Origin: Thoreauomyces humboldtii
Taxonomy: Eukaryota; Chytridiomycota; Chytridiomycetes; Spizellomycetales; Powellomycetaceae
Direction: 5' to 3'
NCBI GenBank assembly: GCA_027596035.1
Contig: JADGJA010000306.1
Span: forward strand, 1-24,519
DNA: 24,519 bases
In this document: positions 1-9,891 of the stretch, piece by piece
Layout of the letters: each line of letters opens with the position of its first letter
Numbering within the stretch: position 1 is the first letter of the stretch
Notes under the pieces: model-generated
What the model was told of the DNA's origin: nothing
Seen by the model: the letters and a program-made list of their open reading frames with translations, nothing else
Databases searched by the model: none
Made by a program: the position numbers and the translations under genes

Positions 1-12
1 AGCATGGGATGC

Positions 13-1677
13 TTAGATCTGGCGCTGGATCTCCTCCTTGCCCTCAGCGTGCTGCTGGGAGTGGTTGACAGCAGAGTTGTAGGGGTCGACGACGGTCTCG
101 TCGTTGATCTCCTCGAGGGACAGGCCCTTGGTCTCGGGGACGAGGGAGGTGGCGAGGCCTCCGGTGGCCATGACGACGGCGAAGACGGCGAGTACGATTC
201 GGGGGTTGGACTCGAAGTAAGGGCCGACGGCCTGGACACCGATGATGGCTCCGACCTTGCCGGCGGCGGCCGAGATGCCGTGGGCACGGGCTCGGAAGCG
301 GGTGGGGAAGACCTCGGCGGGGATGACGAAGGTGGTGGTGTTGGGTCCGCAGTTGAAGAAGAGCTGGGCGATGGCGTAGAGGGTGAGGAAGATGGCCTGG
401 GACTTTCCGGTGAAGATTCCGTCCGGGCCCTTGACGAGGATCTGGTTCCAGGCGCCGGCGAGGATGGCCAGGATGACGGTGATGATGCCGAAGCCGAAGT
501 ACTGGATGGGCTTGCGGCCGACTCGCTCGATGAGGGCGACGCAGATCCAGTAGCCGGGAACGGTGCCCATGCAGGCGATGATGATGTTGCCGACAGCCTT
601 CCTCCAGAAAGCGTAGTACTGGGTTCCGCCGGCTCCGTCGAAGTTGATGAGGGTGAGGACACGAGCAGTGTTGAGGGAGAGACCGTACCAGGCGATGTCG
701 AGGGCGAACCAGCAGTAAGCGGTGCCGAAGAGGACGCGAGCGTTCTTGCCGATGGAGAAGAACTCCTTGAAGTTGGAGGCGGCGACGCGGGTGCGGGGAG
801 CGTTGGACTTGGGGCCAGAGATCTCGGTGATGGCGTCGGGCTGGTGCATGCCGGCGTTGACGGCGGTAATCATCTCGATGTCACGCTTGGCGGCTTCGAC
901 ATCGTCCTCGACGTCGACCTGGAAACGGGGGGTCTCGGGCATGGTGAGACGGAAGTAGACGGTGGCGACACAGGGGATGATTCCGAATCCGAGCATGATA
1001 CGCCAGACGTAGTCGAGGTAGAGAGGGTCCGACTCGATCAGGCCCTTGAAGCAGGCGAGAGCGATCATGGTGACGAGACCTCCGACGAGGATTCCGATGC
1101 CCTGCATGCCGAAGACGGCAGCGATCATCATGCCGCGGTAACGGACCTGAGCGAACTCGGAGGTGATGGTGGCGGACATGGGGTAGTCACCGCCGATTCC
1201 GATTCCGAGGACGAATCGCCAGAGACCGAGCATGGTGAGGACACCCATGCCGCGAACGGTGGAGCAGGCGAGGGTGGATCCCAGAATGGCGACCATCATG
1301 ATGATGATCTCGACACCGTAGACCTTCTTGCGACCGAGCTTGTCACCGAGGTAACCGAACGAGAGCTGTCCGACGAGGTTTCCCCACGACGTGGAGGCCT
1401 TCAAGAGCGCGTCGATGTGGGGAAAGGCGGGGTAGAGAGGGGCGGCGAAGGTGGTGCCCTTGGCGGGGTTCGTGGGAGGGTAGTAGACACGGTAGATCAT
1501 GGGGAGGGCCATTCCGATGACGAAGATGTCGTAGGCGTCACCGAAGAAACCAGCTCCGGCGACGAGGATGGAACGGATGTGGAACCATCCGAGGGAGGCG
1601 TTGTCGAGCGACGCGAAGGCGCTGGCGCGGGGTTGTACGTGAGCGTTCATGGTGGCAGCAGATGAGTGTTGGTTCAT
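13..1677 (-). CDS. PHO84: High-affinity phosphate:H+ symporter, PHO84-type major facilitator
   Basis: Plasma-membrane inorganic phosphate importer of the phosphate:H+ symporter branch of the major facilitator superfamily. The reading frame is intronless, 554 residues, complete from ATG to TAA, close to the family's usual length. Seen: a GDAYDIFVIG segment at about residues 46-55 in the first helix; the MFS loop GYLGDKLGRKK at about 108-118; the family signature GIGIGGDYPMSATITSEFA at about 158-176. The three charged residues important in yeast Pho84 have counterparts at Asp164, Asp327 (in FALDIAWYGLSLN) and Lys474 (in ISAAAGKVGA). A hydrophilic central loop lies at about 250-310. Codon use is strongly biased to C/G-ending codons, more than in neighbouring genes, which fits high expression. 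A CACGTG element lies about 360 bp upstream. The substrate is inferred from the family; specificity among PHO84 paralogues cannot be told. Confidence 0.95.
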   Translation of the reverse strand: MNQHSSAATMNAHVQPRASAFASLDNASLGWFHIRSILVAGAGFFGDAYDIFVIGMALPMIYRVYYPPTNPAKGTTFAAPLYPAFPHIDALLKASTSWGNLVGQLSFGYLGDKLGRKKVYGVEIIIMMVAILGSTLACSTVRGMGVLTMLGLWRFVLGIGIGGDYPMSATITSEFAQVRYRGMMIAAVFGMQGIGILVGGLVTMIALACFKGLIESDPLYLDYVWRIMLGFGIIPCVATVYFRLTMPETPRFQVDVEDDVEAAKRDIEMITAVNAGMHQPDAITEISGPKSNAPRTRVAASNFKEFFSIGKNARVLFGTAYCWFALDIAWYGLSLNTARVLTLINFDGAGGTQYYAFWRKAVGNIIIACMGTVPGYWICVALIERVGRKPIQYFGFGIITVILAILAGAWNQILVKGPDGIFTGKSQAIFLTLYAIAQLFFNCGPNTTTFVIPAEVFPTRFRARAHGISAAAGKVGAIIGVQAVGPYFESNPRIVLAVFAVVMATGGLATSLVPETKGLSLEEINDETVVDPYNSAVNHSQQHAEGKEEIQRQI

Positions 1678-2825
1678 GTTGCGGGGCCGGGTGCTTCCAA
1701 AGTGGTCCTAAGGAAAGGCGGAAGAGAGGATGGACTGAGGCCCGTCTGCTTTTAAAGCGGACGGACGGTGGCCGGAAACGACGATGCATCCGAGGAGGGA
1801 CCCCCCCGTGCGCGCATGTGTGAGGGAAAGGTGTGAGGGGGGCCAGAAGGCGCGCGCCGCCCTGGGCAATTGTTTGGTGTCTGACACACCACTGCACAGT
1901 GCACACAGCAGTAGTAGTAGAGAGAGAGATAAAAAAAAAAAAGGAAAAAAGAGAGAGAAACAGACCAACGAGGCTGCGCAACGTGCTGGCTAGTGTCCGT
2001 GTGTGAGGTCTTTGACAGAGGTGAGAGAGGTGAGAGCACGCACGTGCTGGAGTGCTGCACAGTGGGTGGGCTGCCGCCAGAACCCCACGTTCCCTGGTCG
2101 AGCCCTCTGATTGGCTGGCAAGGACGACGTGTCCGGACGGTTCGGATGGAATCTCTCCCTCTTGCCGTGGGCGGGAAAAGAGAGATTAACCTTTCTTGGG
2201 AGGAAAGGAGGCAGCGGTTCGTCTGGCGGTTTCACTTGGCCCCCCCCCCCTCGGGCAAACAAACAAACAGACCGGCGATATGAACGGGAGAAAACTTTAA
2301 GCTCGCTGTGCTTGCACGCTCGGTTCAGCGGTTCAGAGCTGCTCATGCATGTGCCTCTCTCACGTTGGTCGTCGGCAGGGCACAGGCAGGGTTCTGTAGT
2401 GCGCCCAGCGGTCCACCTCGCCGCTGTTGGGGCCCGGAAGGCAGAACACGTTCCTTCTGCTTCCTTCCCGCATGTTCGTTCCTCCGAACAAGGCGGTCAG
2501 CCGCAAACATCCTTTGCTGACATGTGCCCAAAGGCAAGTTTGGCTGGCGCCGAACGCCTTGCCGCAGGCAGAGACACGTTGGAAGCATCCCACGTTCGGC
2601 GATCAAAGAGCTGGTTTGTTCTACGATTTCCTATGCGGTTCCGATTGCTATCCATCATCCCGATGTACTGTAGTATGATAGTCTGCATGTGAGGTAGAGG
2701 TACAGTAGAACAGTCGCAGCATTCTGTATTTCAGCTTGGCAGTATCACGGTCGTAAGCAGACATCATGAAAGTTCAAATTATATATATTAAAAAAAAAAA
2801 AAAACAAACGATGCAGAAGGTAGGG
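1678..2825. other. Intergenic region, upstream of the phosphate transporter
   Basis: No credible gene is seen; the short open frames lack homology and introns that would join them. It holds simple sequence (an AG/A-rich tract near 1908-1960, a C run near 2240-2250, an A run near 2790-2804), a CCAAT-type ATTGG near 2109-2113, a CACGTG at 2041-2046 and several CACGTT half-sites further out. The end nearest 2825 is downstream sequence of the prenyltransferase gene. Confidence 0.6.
2041..2046. promoter_or_regulatory. CACGTG E-box, candidate Pho4-type bHLH site
   Basis: A palindromic CACGTG sits 364 bp upstream of the phosphate transporter start. In ascomycete yeasts this is the core site of the bHLH regulator Pho4 that induces PHO84 in phosphate starvation. 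The related weaker core CACGTT occurs near 2086, 2361, 2449, 2578 and 2591. The link to a Pho4 homologue in this fungus is inference; a six-base palindrome also occurs by chance. Confidence 0.4.
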
Positions 2826-4192
2826 TCACTGAGCATGTCCCAAGGCAACCTCCACGAGCATCACGGTCGTGCAAGCCAACGCCGTGCCCGCACAGTGCAA
2901 AGTTGCCTTGAACGGAATGTCGAGGTTGGTCTCGTTGTGGTCCCAGCTTCCCGTCTGCGTGGCCGTGAGGACGCGGAGCGCCGTCTTGATGCCAAAGTAC
3001 GAGACGAACAGGAACGCAGCGAGGAGAGGGAACGGGACGAGGAAGCAGGCGAGGACGACCAGGGCCACCTGGACGGCCGCGTAGATGAGTCCCGAGGCCT
3101 TGACGCCCACGCGGGCTGCGAACGTCACCTTGTCGGCTCGAAGGTCCCCGACGACGTCTGCAAGACAAAACAAGACAACCGGGAACCAGAAGGTCAGATC
3201 CATGCGGGCTCGAAGGAAGGACAGGTTCTAGTCAGTGAGCGTACCGGGAATGTTCATGACAACCATGCGAGCCCATTGCTGGAGCGCCAGGAGCGCGATG
3301 AGGTGCCAGAAAGTGGCGGGGACCGAGAACTCGTCCCACTCCTGTCCGACACCCGGTTGCGTGGCGTAACCGAACAAGGGTACCAGGGTCGTGAGGACAG
3401 CAGCAACAATGACCTCGCCAAACGAATGGTAGTGCACTCGGAACGGAGGTGCCGTGTAGGACCATGATAGCGAAAGGATGAGAGCAGAGATGTGCGCCAC
3501 AGGGCTGAACCAACGGGATGAGTCACTTTTCGAGAGAGTTTTCGTGCAGTCGCTTTTTCAGACAGACATCGACTCACATGGACTTCCAACCAGCGACCCA
3601 GATCTGGAGACTGGCAAATGCGGTGAGAACCACAGAGGCAAGAAGCGCGGACCAGGTGGGAAGGTGGCCGTCGACAAGGACACGAGATCCGCCGGTCCAC
3701 TTTGTGGGGGTATCATTGGCGAGATCTGCTTGTAAATCGAAGTATCTACCAGGGATGAATCGTTAGTTCTTGTGCATATAGATGGTCCAGTATGCACAAC
3801 GAGCATTACTCGTACTCGTTGTTGTAGTGAGTCTGAAGATGACTGGTCCAGACGAATGCGAGGCCGATGAGGTAGGCGGTCCAACTGATGGGTTGTCCAG
3901 TCGATTGGGTTGCGAACAGTGCACCCTGTAAGAGCGTATTACCCAGTGAGTCGGAAGTTTTTTACATAGTTGAGAGTGGCAAGCAAAGCATGCTTACGAG
4001 AAGGAGGAGGATTCCGCTGTAAGGTAAGAACTTTGGGCGACCTAGCTTAATGAACGATGACATTGTCGTTGGGCCCTCCTTCACAGCCTCTACGACGACA
4101 GGTTTAGAGGATTGTATTTTTGTTGCAAGTGCTTGCCGCACTCTCAGAGTGGCTGGGGCGGGTTGAGCTACCGCGGACGAAGTGGAAGACAT
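2826..4192 (-). CDS. UbiA-family polyprenyltransferase (MenA/UBIAD1-like), five exons
   Basis: Polytopic membrane enzyme of the UbiA superfamily, which transfers a prenyl chain from a polyprenyl diphosphate to an acceptor. Exons read on the minus strand: 4192-3998, 3925-3810, 3745-3578, 3504-3245, 3157-2826 (1071 nt, 356 residues); introns are 64-87 nt. The donor at 3809 is GTAATG, less usual than the others. Both Asp-rich diphosphate/Mg2+ motifs are present: HYNNEYEYFDLQAD at about residues 98-111 and DVVGDLRAD at 247-255 (Asp spaced four apart). A TGGSRVL segment follows the first motif, and YTAPPFR at about 176-182 is typical of the superfamily. About eight hydrophobic segments are visible. 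The first motif has Glu where many members have Asp. The start at 4192 gives MSSTSSAVAQ; the frame upstream has no ATG. The acceptor (quinone precursor, aromatic or other) cannot be told, so no symbol is given. Confidence 0.85.
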
Positions 4193-5282
4193 TTTCGAGT
4201 GGATTTGCAAAGGATGGAGGAGCACGTCGTGGCCGTTGGAGATTAAGGAGAGCAGCGATTGCGAAAACGAAGGTTGGAGGAAGGCGTGCGGGGCATCGCT
4301 TCACAGCTATATACTCGGTTACCAACAGGGGCTCCTTCCTCCTAGACTCCCGTGAATCATCGTTCGTATTTTTTTGGGTCCCGTAGTCGGCGGGAGAGTG
4401 TCGAAAGAAACTCCGCAAGCCAAGACGTATTGTACAAGCCTACACGCCGCCGACCAGAACCGGATCCAAATCTGGTCCTTCTCGCACATGTCAAAAGAGA
4501 GCAAGGAATGCATGAGTTTGCAGTGTCTCATGCGACGCAGACACGCTTACGAGGCCGAGAAGGATGGAAATTATCCTCGAGTCCCTGCGGAATGACCTGG
4601 CAGCTAAGAAAATGCGTTCCTTGCTTCTCGCACGCTACCGAAGTCGATTTATGACGGTGTACACGTACATGTACCCATCAGAGCCCTTGCGCACCCTCTG
4701 TGTTCCCGCCATGCTTGGTGACATCAGAGAGTCGGCCCGCCGATCTTTATCTGTTCCCCGCCCGCTGTACACGTAGGCCGGTTCAAAAGTCGAGTTCTCG
4801 CCGACAAAAGTTTACAAAAGCCTCGCTGTCCAAACCAAGGCCTTTTTGACTGCCTCCGACAGATGCTCCGAATCTGGCAATCTGCCACGAACACGAAAAC
4901 GTGCGTACACGGTGACCATATAGTCGGAGAGTCGGAGTAACGATGCTGCGAAAATGCCAGTCTGCAGCGTCGGCAGGAGGCGGAAAAGGTCGTCATGGCA
5001 TGACAGGATACTGCCATGTGGCGGCGGGCGGCATGCGAGAAGAGCCGGGGGCCATAGGATGGCCACAGGGCTGGAAAGATGCCGCTCCTTGAGAAGGAAC
5101 GCTTTTGCAACTGAGGATGTCCAACAGACAGGTACAAAATATTAACATAGATAGGGCATAAGCGAATAACAGGGTACAAAAGTCATAAGATCTCAGAGCG
5201 GCAGTAGGTGCCGGTCATTCTCTCCCACATGGTATAGTCGTAAGTACAGCCGTACGTATCACTCCGAACGGCGATGGTCCGT
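4193..5282. other. Intergenic region between prenyltransferase and chitinase
   Basis: About 1.1 kb containing the prenyltransferase upstream region (right of 4192) and the chitinase downstream region (left of 5283). Open frames up to 151 codons exist but have no coding-like composition or recognisable motif. No tRNA, repeat or mobile element was seen. Confidence 0.5.
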
Positions 5283-7370
5283 TCAGCCTCCGAGAACGGT
5301 TCGGATCTGTTGAGCATAATTGCTGTTGCTTAGCGCTGCTACCACCTCCCAGAGCATCACTCCGCCTGGAAAATGCAATCGAATAGGGGTCAGCGAGCTT
5401 CTAAAAATGATTTCGAGTCCGCTCATGTGAAACATACCGAATCGTGATGCCTCATTTGCCCTCCAGCTGGCGATGATGGCGCTCATGGTCGCCGTCTCCC
5501 CGCTGACCGGCGTCGTAACTCCCACGTAACTCTCGGCTGACGCGCTCGTTGTGCTCGCTGGCGCGCCGATGAGCAACCTCACATCCGGGTTCACCGATAC
5601 AGTGTTGGCCCAGTTGTACCAGTAAGCGACGGCGTCGGACCACGAGGATGTCGGAAAATTCATGTTGCCGCAGACATTGTTGTACCATTGGATGTTGAGC
5701 CAGTCAAAGTACCCCTTTGCGTAGGCCGTGTTCTGAAGCACGTCGGGGAAGAAGCATTGCGGGGCGGCTATGGATGAGGAAAGGGGTCAATGACGGGAAT
5801 GCATATAGCTCACGGCATCGTGCATGAAACACACCAGTAGCGTAATACTTCTTGGTGCCACCGTTCATGAGGACTTGGATCTGCTCCATGAACACGTCGT
5901 AGCCGTAGTCGCTGCCGCCCTCGACGTCCAGGTCGAACCCGTCCAGGACCACGGAACCGAACGGTCGGTCGTAGGTCGTGTCGGTTCCACCGAGGAACAT
6001 GTTCCAAAGAGCATTCGTGAACCGCGTGATGTCGGCAGCGTCCGAGAATCCGACCGAAGCGATCCCACCTCCCAGTGAGATCAGGACCTTCTTGCCCAGC
6101 GCTTGACACTGCGCGATCGCTGTTCCGACAGCGGGACAGTCGAGGATGGTGGAGTCGGTGAAGGTTCCGTCGCAGTTGGCCGCCAGGTTGAGGTCGATGG
6201 TATTTTCAGCGTTTCGGAACACGTTGGCGAACGCGATGTTGATGACGTCGTAAGGACCCTCGCAGAACGCGCTGATCGCTTGTTGTGCTGTGGTTTCGGT
6301 TCTATCGAATGCGTTCTGGGTCAGGACGTTTCAGCATTCGAGAGGGGCAAACAAGCATCACTTACGCGTCCGTGACTTGTCCCCAGTATCCCACCAGCAA
6401 CTCTCCGGCAGCGGCTTTGGCGAGTGTGGCGTCAGTTCCGGAAGAGGTTGTGGAGCCAGTACCCGATACAGGAACGACGGCAGGGGTGGTTGTAGTGGAA
6501 GCAGGAGCGGCGGCGGCGGGGTTGGTAGGAGCGGGGACGACTGCGACTGGAACGGTCGTGACGACTGGGACCACGGTCGGTTCGGAAATGATGGTCGCGA
6601 CCGCTGGAGTGGCAGTGACGGCGGCGGTCGGAACGGCGGCAGATGCATCGCCACTCATCGTAAGTAGAAATACGGGAGCAGCGGGGGTTGCCGACCCAGT
6701 TGGGAAGCTGACACAGAATCCAGTGTTCTTGCTGCTGCCGCTGACGATGTTGCCGTTCCAAGAGGCGGGCGTGGCCGTGTATAGCAAAGGGTTCGTGGCA
6801 TCTTGCGTATAGGTTCCGCTCCAGGACGAAGCGAGGGTGGTCGACGCAGGAAGCGTGATGGCAAGCGACCACGCCGTTGAAGCGATCGGTGCCGGGTTGA
6901 CGAGTTGAAGGTGGGCGCAGAAGCCTGCGTCCCAGATCTTGAGCGTGAAGTCGACAGATCCGGTCCAAGTGCCTTGACCGGTCGATACTGGGGATTGGCG
7001 AGACATGAGAAGGTTCAGACTGTCAGTGATGTCGACTTTCGAGTGCGCGAACGCATGCAGGCGAGGGGAAGAAAGAGAGAGATTCCAAGCCTTAGAAACA
7101 AACAGGCATGTCGAGTTCGCGATGATACGCGGTGGCCGTCGATGAACATATGTGGGGAGCGACAAGGGTCTGAAAACGGTTTGGCTCACCTTCCTGTGCG
7201 AAGTTCTGCTGCAGGACGACGCCCTGTCGATACACCCTAGATTCCCATGTGCCGAGCGCCGAGTTGGGTTGAGCAAAAAAGCGTTCGAGAAGAAGCCTCG
7301 ATGTAGGTGCCGATTGCACGACACTCGAGATCCCTAGCGTACACGCTAGGATTAGATAGCCAAGTGACAT
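5283..7370 (-). CDS. Secreted GH18 chitinase with N-terminal CBM2-like module, five exons
   Basis: Extracellular chitinase that hydrolyses beta-1,4 GlcNAc bonds by substrate-assisted catalysis. Exons on the minus strand: 7370-7190, 6987-6366, 6301-5835, 5767-5438, 5365-5283 (1683 nt, 560 residues). Order: signal peptide at about 1-20; CBM2-like module at about 65-155, with the family-like pattern of IWDAGFCAHLQL, a Trp after a hydrophobic strand (TAWSLAITLP), a second Trp (ASSWSG) and SWNGNIVSGSS; an Ala/Thr/Pro/Val linker at about 165-250; GH18 barrel of the plant/fungal class III kind from LLVGYWGQ (258) to the end. Catalytic DGFDLDVE lies at 388-395, with Glu395 as the acid; KVLISLGGG at 339-347 is the conserved strand 3; MLWE near the C-terminus supplies the barrel-floor Trp. 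The first intron is about 200 nt, longer than the rest. The acceptor of intron 2 (6302) was chosen because it alone keeps the barrel frame. The N-terminal 20-60 segment has no recognised domain. Confidence 0.9.
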
Positions 7371-7983
7371 CCCGGTTGCGAAAGGTGAGAGAACAAAGTA
7401 GAAGGTGGACAGAAAAGGGCTTCACTGTTCCGTACTAGGACCAGAGATCTAGAGGCAAATAGAGGAAAATGCAGGGACCAAGAGGAGCTGTGAGATCCGA
7501 AAAGCAGCGGCACGAAAGCAATGGCGTCGGCTTTTATTCAGGCGAACAGGCGCCAGACGGGTCCGTCGCTTTTCCTCTTGGCGATGCAGCAGTCGATGCT
7601 GACGATTCGTGAGGATACATCCGAGGAGCGGTGGCGGAGCGCGTTCGGATCAGCGGCGCGTACGTATAATGCTGACGGGACTGGGCGCGGGAAGCAGTCG
7701 AACGAGAGAATCGCCCAAGGTTTCAAGGATGATCCTTACTATTTTGGGCAACAGAGTTAGCTTACGGAGGGGGGGGGGTGACAGTATCGATGGACTTACT
7801 ATAGATGAGGGAGGGGAGGGGGATAAGGGAGGAGCTGCTGATGAGAGCAATCCAATGATGAGGATGAGGGGTGCTGCTGGAGTAAGCTGGAGAGAGGACG
7901 CAAGCAAAGCAAAACGCGACCATCTCGACTCGACAGCCGTTTGCGCACGCCACATTTGTCGTCAGTCATGCTATACATGTAGG
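7371..7983. other. Upstream region of the chitinase, no gene seen
   Basis: About 600 bp. A plus-strand frame of 79 codons starts at 7521 but has no recognisable features. A G run (about 7770-7778) and purine-rich, A/G-biased sequence lie at 7770-7880. The region nearest 7371 should hold the chitinase promoter. Confidence 0.4.
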
Positions 7984-8423
7984 ATGCGCGAAGCTTTGTT
8001 TGACGTCGAAGGTTTCCAAAGAAATTTGGGAAAGCATCTGTTGACGCCGTTCGTGGCCAGAGTAGCCTCGGGACAGTTGGTGCTTAGCCCTCTATCGAGA
8101 TCACCCAGATCAAATGTCGGATGAGAAAGGTATTCCTGCCGAGCAAGGCGGCTGACAGGGTCTCGTGGTTGCGCTTGGACAAGTTTGCTTCGGCCTTGTT
8201 TTGTGTCAAGAACCCGTCCCGTCTGCATACCGAGCGCGCTTGCTTGCTGGTATGATTTTCACTTTCCTCGGTGATTGTGGACACATTGCTGATCCTCACG
8301 GACCTCACCTAGCGCGCGTTCGTGGAGAACGTGACCGCCGCACAACGCGATCACAAGGCGTTCTGGCACACGCTGTCATCTGAGTTGACAGACTGGCTGG
8401 CCGGCACCATCGAGAGTAATTAG
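7984..8423 (+). pseudogene. Unrecognised spliced gene relic with coding-like segments
   Basis: Family not recognised. Three stretches read as real protein. First, 7984-8090 gives MREALFDVEGFQRNLGKHLL and onward. Second, about 8093-8249 gives SIEITQIKCRMRKVFLPSKA and onward, to HTERACLL. Third, 8313-8420 gives RAFVENVTAAQRDHKAFWHT and onward, to DWLAGTIESN and a TAG stop. Segments two and three join in frame across a well-formed 63-nt intron (8250-8312; GTATGA donor, CTGAT branch-like, CACCTAG acceptor). Segments one and two lie in different frames with no usable intron between them, and a one-base loss near 8091-8095 would explain it, so I call it a relic. Later frames at 8478-8712 include an acidic stretch (EDYDPEHGDDDPIGQEDYG) that may be its former tail, again out of frame. 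An intact gene with a more complex splice pattern is the alternative. Confidence 0.4.
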
Positions 8424-8891
8424 TTGTTGAGTTGTTGTCAACATTAACTTGGAAGTTCTGATACTAACACATTACAGGGAAATACAGAGCATGCTCAGGA
8501 ACGACCAACTTGCCTGCACAGCAATAAGCGAACCCCGCTCCTCCTCTGGCAAGGCGTCAGGCTCGCGCAACGCCGTTGTTGAGGACAGCAATCGGACGCG
8601 CGGACGCGGAAGACTATGACCCCGAGCACGGGGACGACGACCCCATCGGCCAGGAAGATTACGGCCTCGGCAACGACCTTGGCAGCGCGGGGGATTCGTC
8701 GCCAGACCAATGACCACTTTCGCAGGGCCGAAAGCAGGGACGAAGGCAGACCGCTTCGGGATCCCTGATGTTCACCTCTCTCTTCACGTCCCTGCACACC
8801 ATGTTTATACATATGTTATTGAATGCTGTACGCGCCATCCGGCAGCCCTGAATATACAGTACCCGCATTGAACGCTGGGCCAACGATGCGA

Positions 8892-9872
8892 TCAGGTAAA
8901 AAAGCCTTCGACGGCACGGAGCTCCCTTGCCAGCTCTTCCGCGGAGGCACCGGTCTTCGAGAGACCGAAGTCAATGACCCGCACGCTGTTGGATGCGCGG
9001 TCGTACAGGAGTTATCGACGCGGACGTCGCCGTGGAGAACGCCTTGCGCATGGACCTTGGCCAGCGCAGCCCCGGCCAGGGAAATGATGGTTCCGCGGTC
9101 TACCGAGTCACACACGTTCTTGAGCGGCTCCCCGGCGTGACCCATGCGAAGAACGTGGAGCATGTTCCACACACGGCAGCAACCATGTAAAGTGGGGACC
9201 GCGGACCCATGCAGAGGCTCCAGAGTTCTGTAAATGGAGACTTCGTTCTCCATTTGCGAGGCCAGATCGTGATGCTGGCTGGCATCCACGCATTTGAACA
9301 GATTCGGAACGCCGCGGAAGGAGCCTTCAGCAATGGTTGCATTGCTCCGAGCAATCGTCTCATTGAAATGAATATCGTTCGGGCCGATATCTTCCATCTT
9401 GTACCTATTGAATGACTGTTACCAGTTGTGGTAGAAGAGGAGAATGCAAGAATTGAACTTGCCGACTGCCTGCACTGACTGCCGAGCGGCAAGGTACAGG
9501 GCACGGGCATTGCAATGCTGGTGATGTCCCGGCCGAGGAGCCTCTGCTCGCAGGCCTGGGCGAGGCCGTCGGTGACGCGTAGAACCAGCGCTTGTCCACC
9601 AACTGTAGCAGGGTAAGATAACCCACCAATAGCTTGGAGTCGTTGAACGCAAACGGTCCGGCCACGCGCAATAGCCCAGAATGGTCTCCAGCCCGTCCAA
9701 AAAACCATGTTCTGTCAAAAGTGGTGAGGACACCATAACGGTGATCGTTGAACGACATGTATCCATAGAGTTGCGACTGACGTTTTGACAGTGGCGCGAG
9801 GTCAACGATGGTTGCGCAGGATGTTGTACCGGTACTAGAATGGGAGATGCTTATCCCGTCCGGTCCCAAAGC
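8892..9872 (-). pseudogene. Crinkler-type kinase-like protein, frame-broken relic
   Basis: Remains of a kinase-domain protein of the kind found in Crinkler-like proteins of oomycetes and early-diverging fungi. An N-terminal segment (about 9872-9575, one frame) contains QLYGYMSFNDHRYGVLTTFD, then TWFF, and ends near WFYASP. A second frame carries a Ser/Thr-rich stretch (about 9470-9400). A third frame carries the kinase part from MEDIGPNDIHFNE at 9397: a candidate ATP-binding Lys in NLFKCVDAS, NEVSIYRTLEPLHGSAVPTL, and the catalytic loop GVLHGDVRVDN near 9041-9011. Just after that Asn the frame is lost; IDFGLSKTG, corresponding to the Mg-binding DFG, appears in another frame and runs to a TGA at 8894-8892. 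All kinase motifs therefore survive but spread over at least three frames, with no good GT-AG introns at the breaks. Single-base indels are the simplest explanation. Assembly errors are possible. Family assignment is from remembered patterns. Confidence 0.55.
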
Positions 9873-9891
9873 ACGAACTGGCCGTTGTTCT

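Noticed and set aside
4..1665. Plus-strand open frame of 553 codons
   Set aside because: It is the exact antisense of the phosphate transporter, is dominated by Gly/Asp/Glu/Val from reversed biased codons and shows no domain.
1908..1960. AG/A-rich tract as a possible functional repeat
   Set aside because: Ordinary low-complexity promoter sequence; no regular array.
5768..6365. Reading the chitinase straight through at 5768-5834 and 6302-6365
   Set aside because: Read-through inserts non-family residues or loses the frame; both stretches have GT-AG ends and their removal restores the GH18 barrel.
6285..6812. Plus-strand Val/Ala/Gly/Thr-rich frame
   Set aside because: Antisense of the chitinase linker and binding module, which has clear sense-strand homology.
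8478..8712. Extra C-terminal exon of the 7984-8423 relic
   Set aside because: The acceptor at 8477 combined with the donor at 8415 gives the wrong phase for the coding-like frame, so it was left out of the feature.
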